From contig CAWJDQ010000011.1 of the NCBI GenBank assembly GCA_963841695.1, forward strand, positions 1 through 64,000: a stretch of DNA of 64,000 bases. The letters run 5' to 3'. The translations under genes and the position numbers were made by a program. Under the pieces are notes generated by a model, which worked only from the letters and a program-made list of their open reading frames with translations, made no database searches and was not told the origin of the DNA. Every line of letters starts with the position of its first letter. The first letter of the stretch is position 1. Shown here in pieces: positions 15,761 to 24,630 of the stretch. The stretch comes from RYN-230 sp963841695. GTDB lineage: Bacteria > Actinomycetota > Actinomycetes > Streptosporangiales > Streptosporangiaceae.

Positions 15761-16069
15761 GTGCGAGTCAGAGACGGTTCAGGGCCGGTGTGGCACAAGT
15801 CGAGCCGCAGCGGCCATGACCACTGCGTGGAGATCGCCTGGCGCCAGGGCGCGGAAGGCATCAACATCCTGGTGCGCGATTCCAAGTTCCCCGGCCGGGA
15901 GCCGCTGGTGTTCACCCCGGGGGAGTGGGCTGAGTTCCTGCAGCGGGCCAAGACCGGGAACTTTGACGTGCTGGCCATCCCGACTGCGCCGCAGGAACGC
16001 CTGCCGCGGGAATGCGCGGGAGTCCCGGCCGGCCAGCCCAGTGCCCGGCGCAGCGCTGGCGTGCCCTGA
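15761..16069 (+). CDS. DUF397 protein
   Basis: A 102-residue protein with the DUF397 core: VWHKSSRSGHDHCVEIAW, then ILVRDSKFPGREPLVFTPGE and WAEFL. DUF397 proteins are small actinomycete proteins usually paired with an XRE/Scr1-type regulator next door. No such gene is present on either side here. The C-terminal 30 residues are unrelated to the domain. The start is GTG 15761 after CGGAGGG. Confidence 0.85.
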   Translation: MRVRDGSGPVWHKSSRSGHDHCVEIAWRQGAEGINILVRDSKFPGREPLVFTPGEWAEFLQRAKTGNFDVLAIPTAPQERLPRECAGVPAGQPSARRSAGVP

Positions 16070-16159
16070 ATCGCCCCTGGAGGCGAGTCCCTGACGTGGG
16101 TGAATGGCCGCACCGTGTATCCTCTCGCCCAGCGATAACGGAGCACCAGGGGTGGGGAA

Positions 16160-16483
16160 ATGGCGACACAGACTACTGTCACGATGACTTGTGACCTTTG
16201 CGGTGGTACGAAGGAGACGCGGACCCGGTCGATCAGCATCGACGGGCAGGTCCTCGAGATTGACCTGTGCGCGAAGGACGGCCGGGGCCTGGACAAGGTG
16301 GCCCAGCAGTTCATCCCGCACGCCAGGAAGGTGAGGCGGCTGGCTGCCGGGGGCCGCCGGACGGCCAGCACCCGCCAGCACAGCGCCAGCGTCCGGGACT
16401 GGGCCAAGGCGCAGGGCCTGGTGGTCAGTGACCGGGGGCGGATCCCGGCCGATGTGGAACGCAGGTACGACGCCGCCCATTGA
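16160..16483 (+). CDS. Lsr2-like nucleoid protein with cysteine-containing N-terminus
   Basis: A 107-residue Lsr2-like protein. The C-terminal third is the Lsr2 DNA-binding domain: ASVRDWAKAQGLVVSDRGRI then PADVERRYDAAH. RGR is the AT-hook-like minor-groove contact. The N-terminal dimerisation region keeps the strand pattern ISIDGQVLEIDL, but the usual acidic loop is replaced by CDLCGG, giving Cys11, Cys14 and Cys37. This may be a zinc or redox site. A xenogeneic-silencer or nucleoid role is expected from the family. Confidence 0.85.
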   Translation: MATQTTVTMTCDLCGGTKETRTRSISIDGQVLEIDLCAKDGRGLDKVAQQFIPHARKVRRLAAGGRRTASTRQHSASVRDWAKAQGLVVSDRGRIPADVERRYDAAH

Positions 16484-16555
16484 GGAACCGTCCGTGTGCG
16501 GGCCGGCCTTTCGCCGGCATCGCAGGCTGGGCCCGGGCCCGGCCCGGAGCCCGCG

Positions 16556-17597
16556 ATGAGCGGCCCGGGAGGATCACCCCGCCTCGCGTCGATCCATATC
16601 TATCCGCTCAAGGCCGGGCGGGCCGTTGATCTCAGCGAGTCCGTGGTCGAGCCGTGGGGGCTGGCCGGCGACCGCCGGTGGCTCGTGGTCGACGGCCACG
16701 GCCGGTTCGTGAGCCAGCGCGAGGAACCCGCCCTGGCCCGGGTGGCCGCGGCCTGCCCCGTGGCCGGACCGGGACCGGCGGCGGCGGGCCTGGCCGGGCG
16801 CCGGTGGCATCACCCTCTCGGCGGCCGGGTACCCGCCGCTGACGGTGCGCGCGCCGTCCGCGGGCGGCCAGGCCGAGATGGTTTCCGTTGCGGTGTGGAG
16901 ATCGGAGATCCGCGCGGCCGCGGCGGGAAAGCACGCCGATGACTGGCTCTCGGATTTCCTGGGCCGCGCCGTGCGCCTGGTCTACCTGGACGATCCGACC
17001 CGCAGGCCGGTGGATCAGGACTTCGGTGCTTCTGGTGACCGGGTGAGCTTCGCCGATGGTTACCCGCTGCTGCTGACCAGCGCCGGCTCCCTCGGGGAAC
17101 TCGGCCGCTGGCTCACCGAGGACGGCCATCCGGCCGTCCCGATGAACCGGTTCCGGCCGAACGTGGTGGTGGCGGGCGCGCTCCCGTGGGCCGAGGACCG
17201 CTGGCGCCGCATCAGCATCGGCAGCGTGACGTTCCGGGTGGTGAAGCCCTGCGGACGATGCGTGGTCACGACCATTGACCAGGCGACCGCGCAGCGCGGC
17301 CGTCAGCCCCTGGCCATGCTCGGCCGCCGCCGCCGGGTCGGCCAGCAGCTGGTCTTCGGCCAGAACATGATCCCGGACACCCCGGGCTCCATCCGGGTCG
17401 GCGACCGGGTCCAGGTCCTGGAAGCGTCCGGGGACTTATTCCGGTCACGAGGCCGCGTTAGCATTCCCGCGGCGGGGAGCCGCCTCCGGCGCCGCCCGGG
17501 ACGTGCTAGCCGTACCGCCGGCCCGGGTGGTGGCCCTATGGATCGCGGCGGCCGCGCGCCAGCACCATGGGGAGAGGACTTTCCGGCCGCCGGCTGA
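16556..17597 (+). CDS. MOSC-domain protein (YcbX-like), frameshift near 16797
   Basis: The N-terminal MOSC_N barrel begins at ATG 16556: ASIHIYPLKAGRAVDLSESV then PWGLAGDRRWLVVDGHGRFV and SQREEPALARVAA. The frame breaks at the GGG at 16796-16798. Removing one G continues it as GLAGAGGITLSAAGYPPLTV and on to VPMNRFRPNVVV, VKPCGRCVVTTIDQATAQRG, FGQNMIPDTPGSIRVGDRVQ. The Cys in PCGRC is the family molybdenum-cofactor-sulfur site. Such proteins reduce N-hydroxylated compounds or carry sulfur. The last 50 residues (after about 17440) are atypical and may be read-through past a lost stop. Confidence 0.8.
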
Positions 17598-17615
17598 GGG
17601 CAGGGGCGCGAGACC

Positions 17616-18371
17616 ATGACTAAGTACGGCACGTGGGTCAGCTATAGCGGCACCGCCCGGATAGGGCTCGCCATCGCCCTGCTGGCCGTCGCCGGGTGCG
17701 CGGTGTACGCGGGCATCCGGCTCCCGCTGCCCGTCCGGGCCGTCCGGGCCCGCACCGCCGTCGTGAACCTCATGATCGTGATCTGGGTCGTGGCGATAGC
17801 CGCGTTCCTGGTCTGCCTCTCCCTCTACGCGCACCAGGAGCGGCTGGACCACATCGCCAAGGCCCCGCCCACCGACCCCATCGCGCCGGTGACCCTGATC
17901 GCGGTCGGCATCACGTTCATGATCATCCTCATCAGCAGCCCGCTCGGCTGGCAGGGGACGCTGGCCAGCGCGGTCATCGGGGCGCTGGCCGCACCGATGA
18001 TCTTCGAGCTCCCGTTCGACCTGATCATCATGGCCAGGATCTACCCTCCGGTGCCTCCCGACCCCGCCCTGTACCGGGCCCTGTTCTTCGTGCCCCTGTT
18101 CGCGGTGGAGATCGTCACGCTGTCGCTTCTCGCGGTGACCCCGCTGGTGACGCTGTCCAGGGCCACGTTCTTCTGCTTCGCGTCGGTGCTGGTCGTGTTC
18201 GCGGTGTGGGCCCTGTCCGGATTCGCCTATCCCTCCGCCCCGGTCCCCATCGCGCTGAACGTGCTCTCGAAGCTCCTGGCCTTCGCCACCGCCCTGAGCC
18301 TGTTCCTGCCCCAGCGGCAGCCGGCCCCCGAGCAAGCCGCCGGAGCCCAGGCCAGCAGCATGCCCACGTAA
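17616..18371 (+). CDS. multi-pass membrane protein of unknown function
   Basis: A 251-residue protein with about seven hydrophobic segments, for example IGLAIALLAVAGCAVYAGI, VNLMIVIWVVAIAAFLVCLS, VTLIAVGITFMIILIS, LFFVPLFAVEIVTLSLLAV and FFCFASVLVVFAVWAL. A short charged loop (YAHQERLDHIAKAPPTDP) follows the second segment. The end is a Gln/Pro/Ala tail. I do not recognise the family. It stands alone and is followed by a strong hairpin terminator. Confidence 0.7.
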   Translation: MTKYGTWVSYSGTARIGLAIALLAVAGCAVYAGIRLPLPVRAVRARTAVVNLMIVIWVVAIAAFLVCLSLYAHQERLDHIAKAPPTDPIAPVTLIAVGITFMIILISSPLGWQGTLASAVIGALAAPMIFELPFDLIIMARIYPPVPPDPALYRALFFVPLFAVEIVTLSLLAVTPLVTLSRATFFCFASVLVVFAVWALSGFAYPSAPVPIALNVLSKLLAFATALSLFLPQRQPAPEQAAGAQASSMPT

Positions 18372-18387
18372 GCGGGCCAGGCGGGAT

Positions 18388-18427
18388 GGCAGTGCCCCGG
18401 CCGCGGGGGGGTGGCCGGGGCACTGCC
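18388..18427 (+). terminator. perfect 15-bp hairpin after the membrane-protein gene
   Basis: GGCAGTGCCCCGGCC and its exact complement GGCCGGGGCACTGCC flank a 10-base loop, 17 bases past the stop codon at 18371. There is no T-run, which is common for actinomycete terminators. Confidence 0.75.
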
Positions 18428-18554
18428 GGGGAAGAGGCCGATCGCCGGTAAAACGACCGCGGCTCCCGATCTGTTACACCCCGCGGCTGAACTCGCCGCG
18501 CCTGACTGATCAGGATGGGCCGGCCTGCCCGGAACTTCCGCTGGCCGGCGCCGG

Positions 18555-18743
18555 TTACCGGTGCCCGGTCGCGGCGACCTCGCGGGCCTGCGCTTCGGTG
18601 AGGATCCGGGCGATCCCGACGGACGTCCAGGTCGAGCTGTCCTCGATTTCATCCCGCATGACCGCGGCCTGATACTCCAGCGCCACCGGGCCGATGGCCA
18701 CCAGGTCGGCCTGGTCATTTCTCATGATCAGCATGAAGTGCAC
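18555..18743 (-). CDS. small protein, possible truncated YCII-related domain
   Basis: A 62-residue product. GTG 18743 begins 3 bases after the methyltransferase stop and is preceded by GAAGGGACC, so translation is probably coupled. VHFMLIMRNDQADLVAIGPV resembles the first strand and helix of YCII/DGPF-domain proteins, but the usual 100-120 residues are not reached. It is either a short protein or a truncated one; I see no clear continuation in another frame. Confidence 0.4.
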   Translation of the reverse strand: MHFMLIMRNDQADLVAIGPVALEYQAAVMRDEIEDSSTWTSVGIARILTEAQAREVAATGHR

Positions 18744-18746
18744 GGA

Positions 18747-19547
18747 TCAGGTCCCTTCGGTCTGATTCTTCACGGCCAGGAACAGGTAGCGGTTCAGGCT
18801 GAAGAAGTATGCCGGGCCCAGGCCGACCAGGTCGCCGGCCCAGCCCGCGAGATCGTCAGCGGTGAACCCGCCGCGCCCGGGCACGAACGCGGAGATGAAG
18901 CCGATCAGCCCGGCGCTATAGGTGTCCGGGTCGTAGCCGGCGTTCAGCAGCGGCATGGCCGCGCGGTGCGTGAGCGAGAAGCCGGCTTCCCCGAGCAGCC
19001 CGGCCAGCCGCCTCGGCAGGTGCGGATCGGCCAGGTGGCCGTCCCAGGCGCTGAGCACGCGGCGCATCCGGTCATCGTCGCCGGACCGCCAGACGATGGA
19101 GTCCCAGTCGGTGTCGAGCACGAGCAGCCTGCCACCCGGCCGCAGCACCCGCCGGGCCTCGGCCAGTGCGGCCGGCACGTCGTCCACGTACTCGTACACC
19201 TGAGTCGAGGTCACGACGTCGAACGATGCCTCGCCGCAGGGCAGGGCGGTCGCCTCGCCCGGCCTGAACTCGACCGGGGCGCAGCCAGCGGGAGCGGGCC
19301 CGCCGCGGGCCAGCGAGAGCATGGTCGGGCTCGGGTCGACGCCGGTCACCGAGCCACCCGGCCCGACCCGGCCACTCATCTCGCGGGCCAGGAAGCCGGG
19401 CCCCGATCCGATATCGAGCACGTCCTCACCGGCCTGCAGGTCCAGGGCCGCGAGGATGATCCGGCGCTGCTCGGCGACGTCCGGTGTCCGGTAGGTCGCC
19501 GCGACCCGGCGTGACGTGGCCTCGTCGAAGGGCATGGCCGGGCTCAT
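18747..19547 (-). CDS. class I SAM-dependent methyltransferase
   Basis: A 266-residue Rossmann-fold methyltransferase. Motif I is VLDIGSGPGFLAREM (about 43-57). The acidic residue binding the SAM ribose follows in VTGVDPSPTML. Motif IV-like FDVVTSTQVYEYVDD and the post-motif ARRVLRPGGRLLVLDTDWDS are clear. The substrate-side C-terminus is unusual only in its YFFSLNRYLFLAVK end. GGAGGGAGA precedes the ATG at 19547. It is followed 3 bases later by a small coupled ORF. The substrate is unknown (small molecule likely). Confidence 0.9.
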   Translation of the reverse strand: MSPAMPFDEATSRRVAATYRTPDVAEQRRIILAALDLQAGEDVLDIGSGPGFLAREMSGRVGPGGSVTGVDPSPTMLSLARGGPAPAGCAPVEFRPGEATALPCGEASFDVVTSTQVYEYVDDVPAALAEARRVLRPGGRLLVLDTDWDSIVWRSGDDDRMRRVLSAWDGHLADPHLPRRLAGLLGEAGFSLTHRAAMPLLNAGYDPDTYSAGLIGFISAFVPGRGGFTADDLAGWAGDLVGLGPAYFFSLNRYLFLAVKNQTEGT

Positions 19548-19696
19548 CAGGTCTCCCTCCGCAGGCCGCTTCCGGGCAGCAGCATGTCACGGGCACGATA
19601 CTTCGCGCGCCCGACCCGGGCCCGCGCTGACCCGGGCCCGCGCTGGCCGGGGCGGGGCCGCCGGGGCGGGCCGCCTGCCAGGCCACCTGGTGACGA

Positions 19697-19718
19697 TACG
19701 TATAGTTCTGACTACGTA
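19697..19718. promoter_or_regulatory. TACGTA-N10-TACGTA element upstream of WS/DGAT gene
   Basis: Two palindromic TACGTA hexamers lie 16 bases apart centre to centre in a rare AT-rich patch 28 bases before the acyltransferase start. This is a candidate operator or part of the promoter. The binding protein is unknown. Confidence 0.4.
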
Positions 19719-19745
19719 AAGTGCCTGAAGGGCCGGAGTGGCACG

Positions 19746-21140
19746 ATGCAGGGGGGTGCGTCGGCGGTGCTGACTGACGGGGGGCTGACTGACGGGGGGC
19801 TGCCCGGGGCGCGGCCGCTGTCCCGCGAGGATCGGAGCATCCTGGCGCTGGAGAACGAGACCGTGGCCGGGCATACCTGCAAGGTCATCGTGCTCGGCGG
19901 GGCGCTTGACCCCGCCGCGCTGCGGGCGTCGATCGCCAGCCGCCTGCATCGCGCGCCCCTGCTGTCCACGCGGCTGGGCGAGATCGATGGGGCGCCGTGG
20001 TGGGTGCCGGACCCGCAGGTCGAGGTGGCCGCGCAGGTGGTGGAGGTCCGTTCGGCCGGGCCCGTCGATGAGGCCGGGTTCCGGGCCACGGTGGCGGATA
20101 TCTTCGCCCAGCATCTGGACCGCTCGCGGCCGCTGTGGCGGATCGACATGATCCCGCGGCTGGCCGGCGGCGGGAGCGCCCTGATCTGGCGTATCCACCA
20201 TGCCCTGGCGGACGGCCTGACGGCCATGCGGATGGCCGGCGCCGTGCTGTGGGATGAGGAGCCGGCCGCCGGGCCCCGCGCCGCGGGCACCCGCACCCGG
20301 ACCCGGGCGCGGCGGGCAGCGCAGCCGGCCACGCATCACCGGCTGGCCGCGCTGCTGGCCGCCGCGCGGGAAGCGCCGCAGCCGTGGCTGCGGTCACCCT
20401 TCGACGGGCACATCGATGCGCGCCGCTCGGTGGCCTTCACCACCGCCGAACTGGACGAGCTGCATCGCGCCGCCGCGGCCGCGGACGGGGCCACGGTCAA
20501 CGACGCGGTGCTGACCGTGGTGGCGGGCGGGCTGCGGCGCTGGATCGAGGCTCACCACGGCCACCTCGGCGCGATCCGGGTGAAGGTGCCGGTGAGCCTG
20601 CACAGCCTGCCGCCCGCGCCCGGGTCGCCCGCGCCCGGGTCGCCCGCGCCCGGGTCCCCCGCGCCCGGGGACGACGGCGCCCAGCCCGGCAATCGCGACT
20701 CGTTCTTCTGCCTCGACCTGCCGCTCGGATCGGCCGACCCGCTCGAACGCCTGGCCGCCATCCGCCAGGCCACGCTGATCCGCAAACAGGAGCACGACGC
20801 CCAGCACATCGACGCGATCATGAAGGGGCTGGCGCGCACCCCGCGGCTCAGCCGGTTCGCCGAGCACGTCCTGGCCCATCCCCGCTCGTTCGCGCTGAAC
20901 GTCTCCAACGTCCCTGGCCCCCGGCGGGCCGTCCGGGTGCTGGGGATCCCTGTCCGGGCGCTCTATTCCCTGGCCGAAATCGGCGAGCAGCACGCCCTGC
21001 GTGTCGCGGTGGTGTCCCTGGCCGGCACGCTGAACGTCGGGCTCGTCGCGGACCCGACCCTGCTCGCCGACGTCAACCAGCTGGCCGCCGGCATGCAGGC
21101 CGAAGCCGCCGCCCTGATCGCCTGCCTGCCGCCCGCCTGA
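19746..21140 (+). CDS. wax ester synthase/diacylglycerol acyltransferase (WS/DGAT)
   Basis: An acyltransferase of about 464 residues that esterifies diacylglycerol or long-chain alcohols with acyl-CoA to make storage lipid. The catalytic HHxxxDG motif is IHHALADG, His151-His152 to Asp156. NDAVLTVVAGGLRRW and the late NVSNVPGP are further WS/DGAT landmarks. ATG 19746 is used; the frame upstream is low-complexity. Two repeats are coded inside: LTDGG twice near the start and SPAPG several times around residue 295. Probably membrane- or lipid-droplet-associated, by family. Confidence 0.93.
   Translation: MQGGASAVLTDGGLTDGGLPGARPLSREDRSILALENETVAGHTCKVIVLGGALDPAALRASIASRLHRAPLLSTRLGEIDGAPWWVPDPQVEVAAQVVEVRSAGPVDEAGFRATVADIFAQHLDRSRPLWRIDMIPRLAGGGSALIWRIHHALADGLTAMRMAGAVLWDEEPAAGPRAAGTRTRTRARRAAQPATHHRLAALLAAAREAPQPWLRSPFDGHIDARRSVAFTTAELDELHRAAAAADGATVNDAVLTVVAGGLRRWIEAHHGHLGAIRVKVPVSLHSLPPAPGSPAPGSPAPGSPAPGDDGAQPGNRDSFFCLDLPLGSADPLERLAAIRQATLIRKQEHDAQHIDAIMKGLARTPRLSRFAEHVLAHPRSFALNVSNVPGPRRAVRVLGIPVRALYSLAEIGEQHALRVAVVSLAGTLNVGLVADPTLLADVNQLAAGMQAEAAALIACLPPA
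20617..20671 (+). repeat. 15-bp tandem repeat (SPAPG)n inside WS/DGAT gene
   Basis: About four copies of a 15-base unit (gcccgcgcccgggtc) encode PAPG-SPAPG-SPAPG-SPAPG. The unit is a multiple of three, so copy changes preserve the frame. It lies in the loop before the conserved DSFFCLDLPLG segment. Confidence 0.85.
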
Positions 21141-21200
21141 CCGGCCCCACCAGCGGCAACGGCGCGCGGGGCGGCCTCCCGGCGCGGCTAGAGTGAGCCG

Positions 21201-21965
21201 GTGAAGCCATTCCTGCTGCTGGCCACCCGGCCCGAGGATGCCGCCGCGGATGACGAGTACGCGCTGTTCCTCCGGTTCGCCGGGCTCGGCGAGCGTGACC
21301 TGCGCCGGTGGCGGCTGGAGCAGCGGGCACTGGACGCCGTCAACCTCCGCGAGTGGTCGGGGATCCTGCTGGGCGGCGGGCCGTTCAACTCCAGCGACCC
21401 GGAGTCGTCGAAATCACCGGTCCAGCGGCGGGTCGAGGCCGATCTGCGCGGGCTGCTCGACCAGGTGATCAGCCAGGACTTCCCGTTCCTCGGCGCGTGC
21501 TACGGCATCGGGGCCGTCGGCGGCCACCAGGGAGCCGTGGTCAACCGCCGGCACGCCGAACCAGTCGGCGCGGTCACCATCACGCTCACCCCGGAGGGCC
21601 AGCAGGACCCGCTGCTGGGCGGGCTGCCCGCCGCGTTCGACGCGTTCACCGGGCACAAGGAGGCGATCAGCCGCCTGCCGCGGCACGCCGTCCTGCTCGC
21701 CACCTCTCCGGGCTGCCCGGTCCAGGCGTTCCGGATCGGGTCCGGGGTCTACGCCACCCAGTTCCATCCCGAACTGGATGCGGCCGGCCTGTCCACCCGG
21801 ATCGATGTCTACAAGCACGCCGGGTATTTCCCGCCCGCGCAGGCCGACGAGCTCAAGGTCCTGGCCCACCGCAGCCACGTCGTCCACCCGCCCGAGATCC
21901 TGCGCCGGTTCGTCCGCCGCTTCGCCCGCGGCGGCGCGGCCGTGGGCTACTCGCCCGCCGTCTGA
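21201..21965 (+). CDS. class I glutamine amidotransferase
   Basis: A 254-residue single-domain glutamine amidotransferase. The nucleophile is Cys100 in FPFLGACYGIGAVGG; the catalytic pair His189 and Glu191 lies in ATQFHPELD. The N-terminal WSGILLGGGPFNSSDP is the usual oxyanion-side loop. Family members release ammonia from glutamine for an unnamed acceptor or act as hydrolases (GMP synthase-like GATases). No synthetase partner is adjacent. It starts with GTG 21201 and converges with the next gene, overlapping it by 19 bases. Confidence 0.9.
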   Translation: MKPFLLLATRPEDAAADDEYALFLRFAGLGERDLRRWRLEQRALDAVNLREWSGILLGGGPFNSSDPESSKSPVQRRVEADLRGLLDQVISQDFPFLGACYGIGAVGGHQGAVVNRRHAEPVGAVTITLTPEGQQDPLLGGLPAAFDAFTGHKEAISRLPRHAVLLATSPGCPVQAFRIGSGVYATQFHPELDAAGLSTRIDVYKHAGYFPPAQADELKVLAHRSHVVHPPEILRRFVRRFARGGAAVGYSPAV

Positions 21966-22447
21966 TCCGGCGTCTCCTCGCCCTCGGGAGCGTCGATGAC
22001 GGGCACCGGACTCAGCCCGATCCGCTCGGCGATCCGGGTGAGCAACTCGTCCTGGGCGGCCAGATGGCCCTGGACGTGCGCGACCTCATGCAGGGTCGCG
22101 CTCGCGTCGTGGAACGTCGCCTCGGCGCGCTTGTCCGCCGCCGCCGCCTGGACGTTCTGGCCCACCATGATGACCGACAGCAGCACCAGCTGCAGGAAGG
22201 TCTGCGCCACCCACTGCACGATCGTCGGGGCGCCACCCCTGATCGCATCGGGCAGGCTGATCAGGTCGAACAATGCGAAGGCATAGGCGCACCACATGCT
22301 GCCCACGACGGTGGTGACCAGCAGCGCGACCTTCGTGTTGAACCGGTTGATCGCCGTGCCCCGGGGCAGCAGGTCGGCCACTTTTACCGGGCTCTCCGCG
22401 AGCCGTGAGGCAATACGCGGGTGGCGGATGTGCTGATATATCGCCAT
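21947..22447 (-). CDS. DUF1003-like two-helix membrane protein
   Basis: A 166-residue protein from ATG 22447. A basic N-terminus leads to two hydrophobic segments (VALLVTTVVGSMWCAYAFAL and VQWVAQTFLQLVLLSVIMVG). These are joined by a short loop with LISLPDAIRGG, then a charged helix (ADKRAEATFHDASATLHEVA). This is the pattern of DUF1003 / low-affinity iron permease-like proteins of actinomycetes. The role is not established. The last 19 bases overlap the convergent amidotransferase gene. Confidence 0.75.
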   Translation of the reverse strand: MAIYQHIRHPRIASRLAESPVKVADLLPRGTAINRFNTKVALLVTTVVGSMWCAYAFALFDLISLPDAIRGGAPTIVQWVAQTFLQLVLLSVIMVGQNVQAAAADKRAEATFHDASATLHEVAHVQGHLAAQDELLTRIAERIGLSPVPVIDAPEGEETPDQTAGE

Positions 22448-22620
22448 GGCCAGGCCTTCCGTCGGTGGGCGGGATCCTTTTCCGGGCGGGGCGGAAACTC
22501 CGCCAGGGTATTCGCCCGGCCCCGCCGGGCCGGCCGGGCCGGGCGAAATGCCGGCCAACCATCGGTCAATCACCAGTCAAAATGAGCAGGACGCCGTCCG
22601 CCGGAACCGAGGAGCAGCCT

Positions 22621-24045
22621 GTGCCGGACTTGTGCGCCACCGACGCGGTCACGCTGGCGGGGATGCTGCGCCGCCGGGAGGTGTCCGCCCGCGAGGTCAC
22701 CGACGCGCACGTGCGGCGGATCGAGGCGGTGGACGGTGCCGTCAACGCGGTAGTGACCCGGACCTTCGACGCGGCGCTGGACCGCGCGGCGCGCGCGGAC
22801 GAGGCGCTGGCCCGCGGGACCGAGCCTGGCCCGCTGCACGGGCTGCCGGTCGCCCACAAGGATCTCCATGACACGGCGGGCGTGCGCACCACGTACGGCT
22901 CGGTGCTGTTCGCCGGGCACGTGCCGGACCGCGACGCGCTGGTGGTGCACCGGATGGCCCAGGCCGGGGCGATCAGCCTGGGGAAGACCAACACGCCGGA
23001 GTTCGGGGCGGGCTCGCACACGGTCAACCCGGTGTTCGGCGCCACCCGCAACCCGTATGACCTGAGCCGGAGCGCGGGCGGCAGCAGCGGGGGCGCGGCG
23101 GCGGCCCTCGCCGCGCGGATGATCAGCCTGGCTGACGGCAGCGACCTGGGCGGCTCGCTGCGGAATCCGGCCAGTTTCTGCAACGTGGTCGGGCTGCGGC
23201 CGTCGCCCGGCCGGGTGCCGACCTGGCCCGTCACCGACGTCGCGGACGTGCTCGGCGTCGAGGGGCCGATGGGGCGCACGGTCGCCGACGTCGCGCTGCT
23301 GCTGTCCGTGCTGTCCGGTCCCGACCCCCGGGTGCCGCTGGCCCTGGACGCGGCCGCCCCGCACGTCCTGCCCGGCCAGGTCGGCGGCCTGCTGGCCCGG
23401 GACCTGCGCGGTGTCCGCGTCGCGTGGAGCGCCGACCTCGGGCTGCCCGTGCAGCGGGCTGTCCGGGACGTGCTGGCCCCGGCCCGGGAGGTGCTGGCCG
23501 GCCTGGGCTGCGAGGTGATCGACGCGGCGCCGGACCTGTCCGGCGCCGACGAGGTGTTCCGGACCCGCCGGGCGTTCCGGTTCGCCACCGCGTTCGGGCC
23601 GCTGCTGCGCCAGCACCCTGGCCAGCTCGGCCCCAACGTGACCTGGAACACCGAGCGCGGCCTGGAGCTGACCGTGGCCGACCTGAGCCGCGCCACCGTC
23701 CGGCACGCGGCGCTGGCCGGCCGGGTCAGCGCGTTCTTCGAGTCCGTCGAGGTGCTCGCCTGCCCCGTCAGCCAGGTCGTCCCGTTCGACGTCACCCTGG
23801 ACTGGGTGCACGACATCGACGGTGCGGCGCAGCAGACGTACCTGGACTGGATGGCGTCGGCCTACCTGATCTCGGTCACCGGGCTCCCGGCGATCTCCGT
23901 GCCGGCCGGCTTCACCCGCGACGGCCTGCCGGTCGGGCTCCAGCTCGTGGGCCGCAGGCGGGCGGACTGGCCGCTGCTCCAGGTGGCGCACGCCTTCGAG
24001 GCCGCCACCGGCCACGGCCAGGTCACCCCGCCGGTGCTCCGATAA
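22621..24045 (+). CDS. amidase-signature family hydrolase
   Basis: A 474-residue amidase. The Ser-cisSer-Lys triad is visible as Lys80 (PVAHKDLHDTAGV), Ser155 (SAGGSSGGAAAA) and nucleophile Ser179 (DGSDLGGSLRNPASFC). The C-terminal GLPAISVPAGFTRDGLPVGL and QLVGRR are family landmarks. The GTG at 22621 is the likely start, since upstream codons are repeat-like. It hydrolyses an amide or aryl-acyl bond; the natural substrate is not predictable. No co-transcribed transporter is seen. Confidence 0.92.
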   Translation: MPDLCATDAVTLAGMLRRREVSAREVTDAHVRRIEAVDGAVNAVVTRTFDAALDRAARADEALARGTEPGPLHGLPVAHKDLHDTAGVRTTYGSVLFAGHVPDRDALVVHRMAQAGAISLGKTNTPEFGAGSHTVNPVFGATRNPYDLSRSAGGSSGGAAAALAARMISLADGSDLGGSLRNPASFCNVVGLRPSPGRVPTWPVTDVADVLGVEGPMGRTVADVALLLSVLSGPDPRVPLALDAAAPHVLPGQVGGLLARDLRGVRVAWSADLGLPVQRAVRDVLAPAREVLAGLGCEVIDAAPDLSGADEVFRTRRAFRFATAFGPLLRQHPGQLGPNVTWNTERGLELTVADLSRATVRHAALAGRVSAFFESVEVLACPVSQVVPFDVTLDWVHDIDGAAQQTYLDWMASAYLISVTGLPAISVPAGFTRDGLPVGLQLVGRRRADWPLLQVAHAFEAATGHGQVTPPVLR

Positions 24046-24065
24046 CGGCCCGCCCCGGCGCCCGG

Positions 24066-24559
24066 CTATTCCCAGCGCGGGTGCCGCGGCCCCGGCTCCG
24101 GGTCCGCGTACTGCCCGTATCCATCCGGCGGGTAGCCGCCTGGCCCCCGGCGGGACATCCGCCGCCGGAACCGGCGCGCGAACACCACCGCGGCCAGGCT
24201 GGTCACCAGCCAGAAGATCAGGATGAGCTTGAAGAACCCGAACAGGACCCAGCCGGGCCCCGGCGCCAGCACCGCGAACAGCAGCACCAGCAGCAGCACC
24301 GGGAGGAACCGCGGGCCACGGCGGCGCGCGAGCCAGGTCCCCCCGGCGGGCTGCAGGCCTGGTGCGGCCGGCGGCATCAGGACCGGGTCCGGCAGGTCGG
24401 CCATGACCCGGCGGAGGTCCCCGAACGTGGTCGCGTGCAACGCCGCCGAGGTCCGCTCGTCGAGCTCCTCGGCCGTGACCGGCCCTCGGCGTAATGGTCC
24501 CGCAGCCGGGCGGTGACCCGTTCCCGGTCGGCGTCGGAAGCGCGGATGCGGTCATCCAT
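24066..24559 (-). CDS. DUF1707 membrane-associated protein, frameshift near 24480
   Basis: Starting at ATG 24559 the frame gives the DUF1707 opening DDRIRASDADRERVTARLRD and HYAEGR. It is then lost near 24480. One base further the other frame continues exactly as the domain should: TAEELDERTSAALHATTFGD then LRRVMADLPDP. Adding one base (a C after GGCCGG on the minus strand, making Leu) joins them. The remainder has one hydrophobic hairpin (FLPVLLLVLLFAVLA, VLFGFFKLILIFWLVTSLAA) and a Pro/Gly/Tyr tail. DUF1707 proteins are small SHOCT-like regulators or membrane adaptors of unknown function. Confidence 0.85.
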
Positions 24560-24630
24560 GGCTGGTCCCCTTGCCTGTTCTTCTCGTTACCTGCTGGACA
24601 TCCGGCTCGCCGCCCTGGGCCGCGGGCCGC

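Noticed and set aside
22570..24555. A 661-codon minus-strand open frame over the amidase gene
   Set aside because: It has no family resemblance. It mirrors the GC-biased third positions of the amidase.
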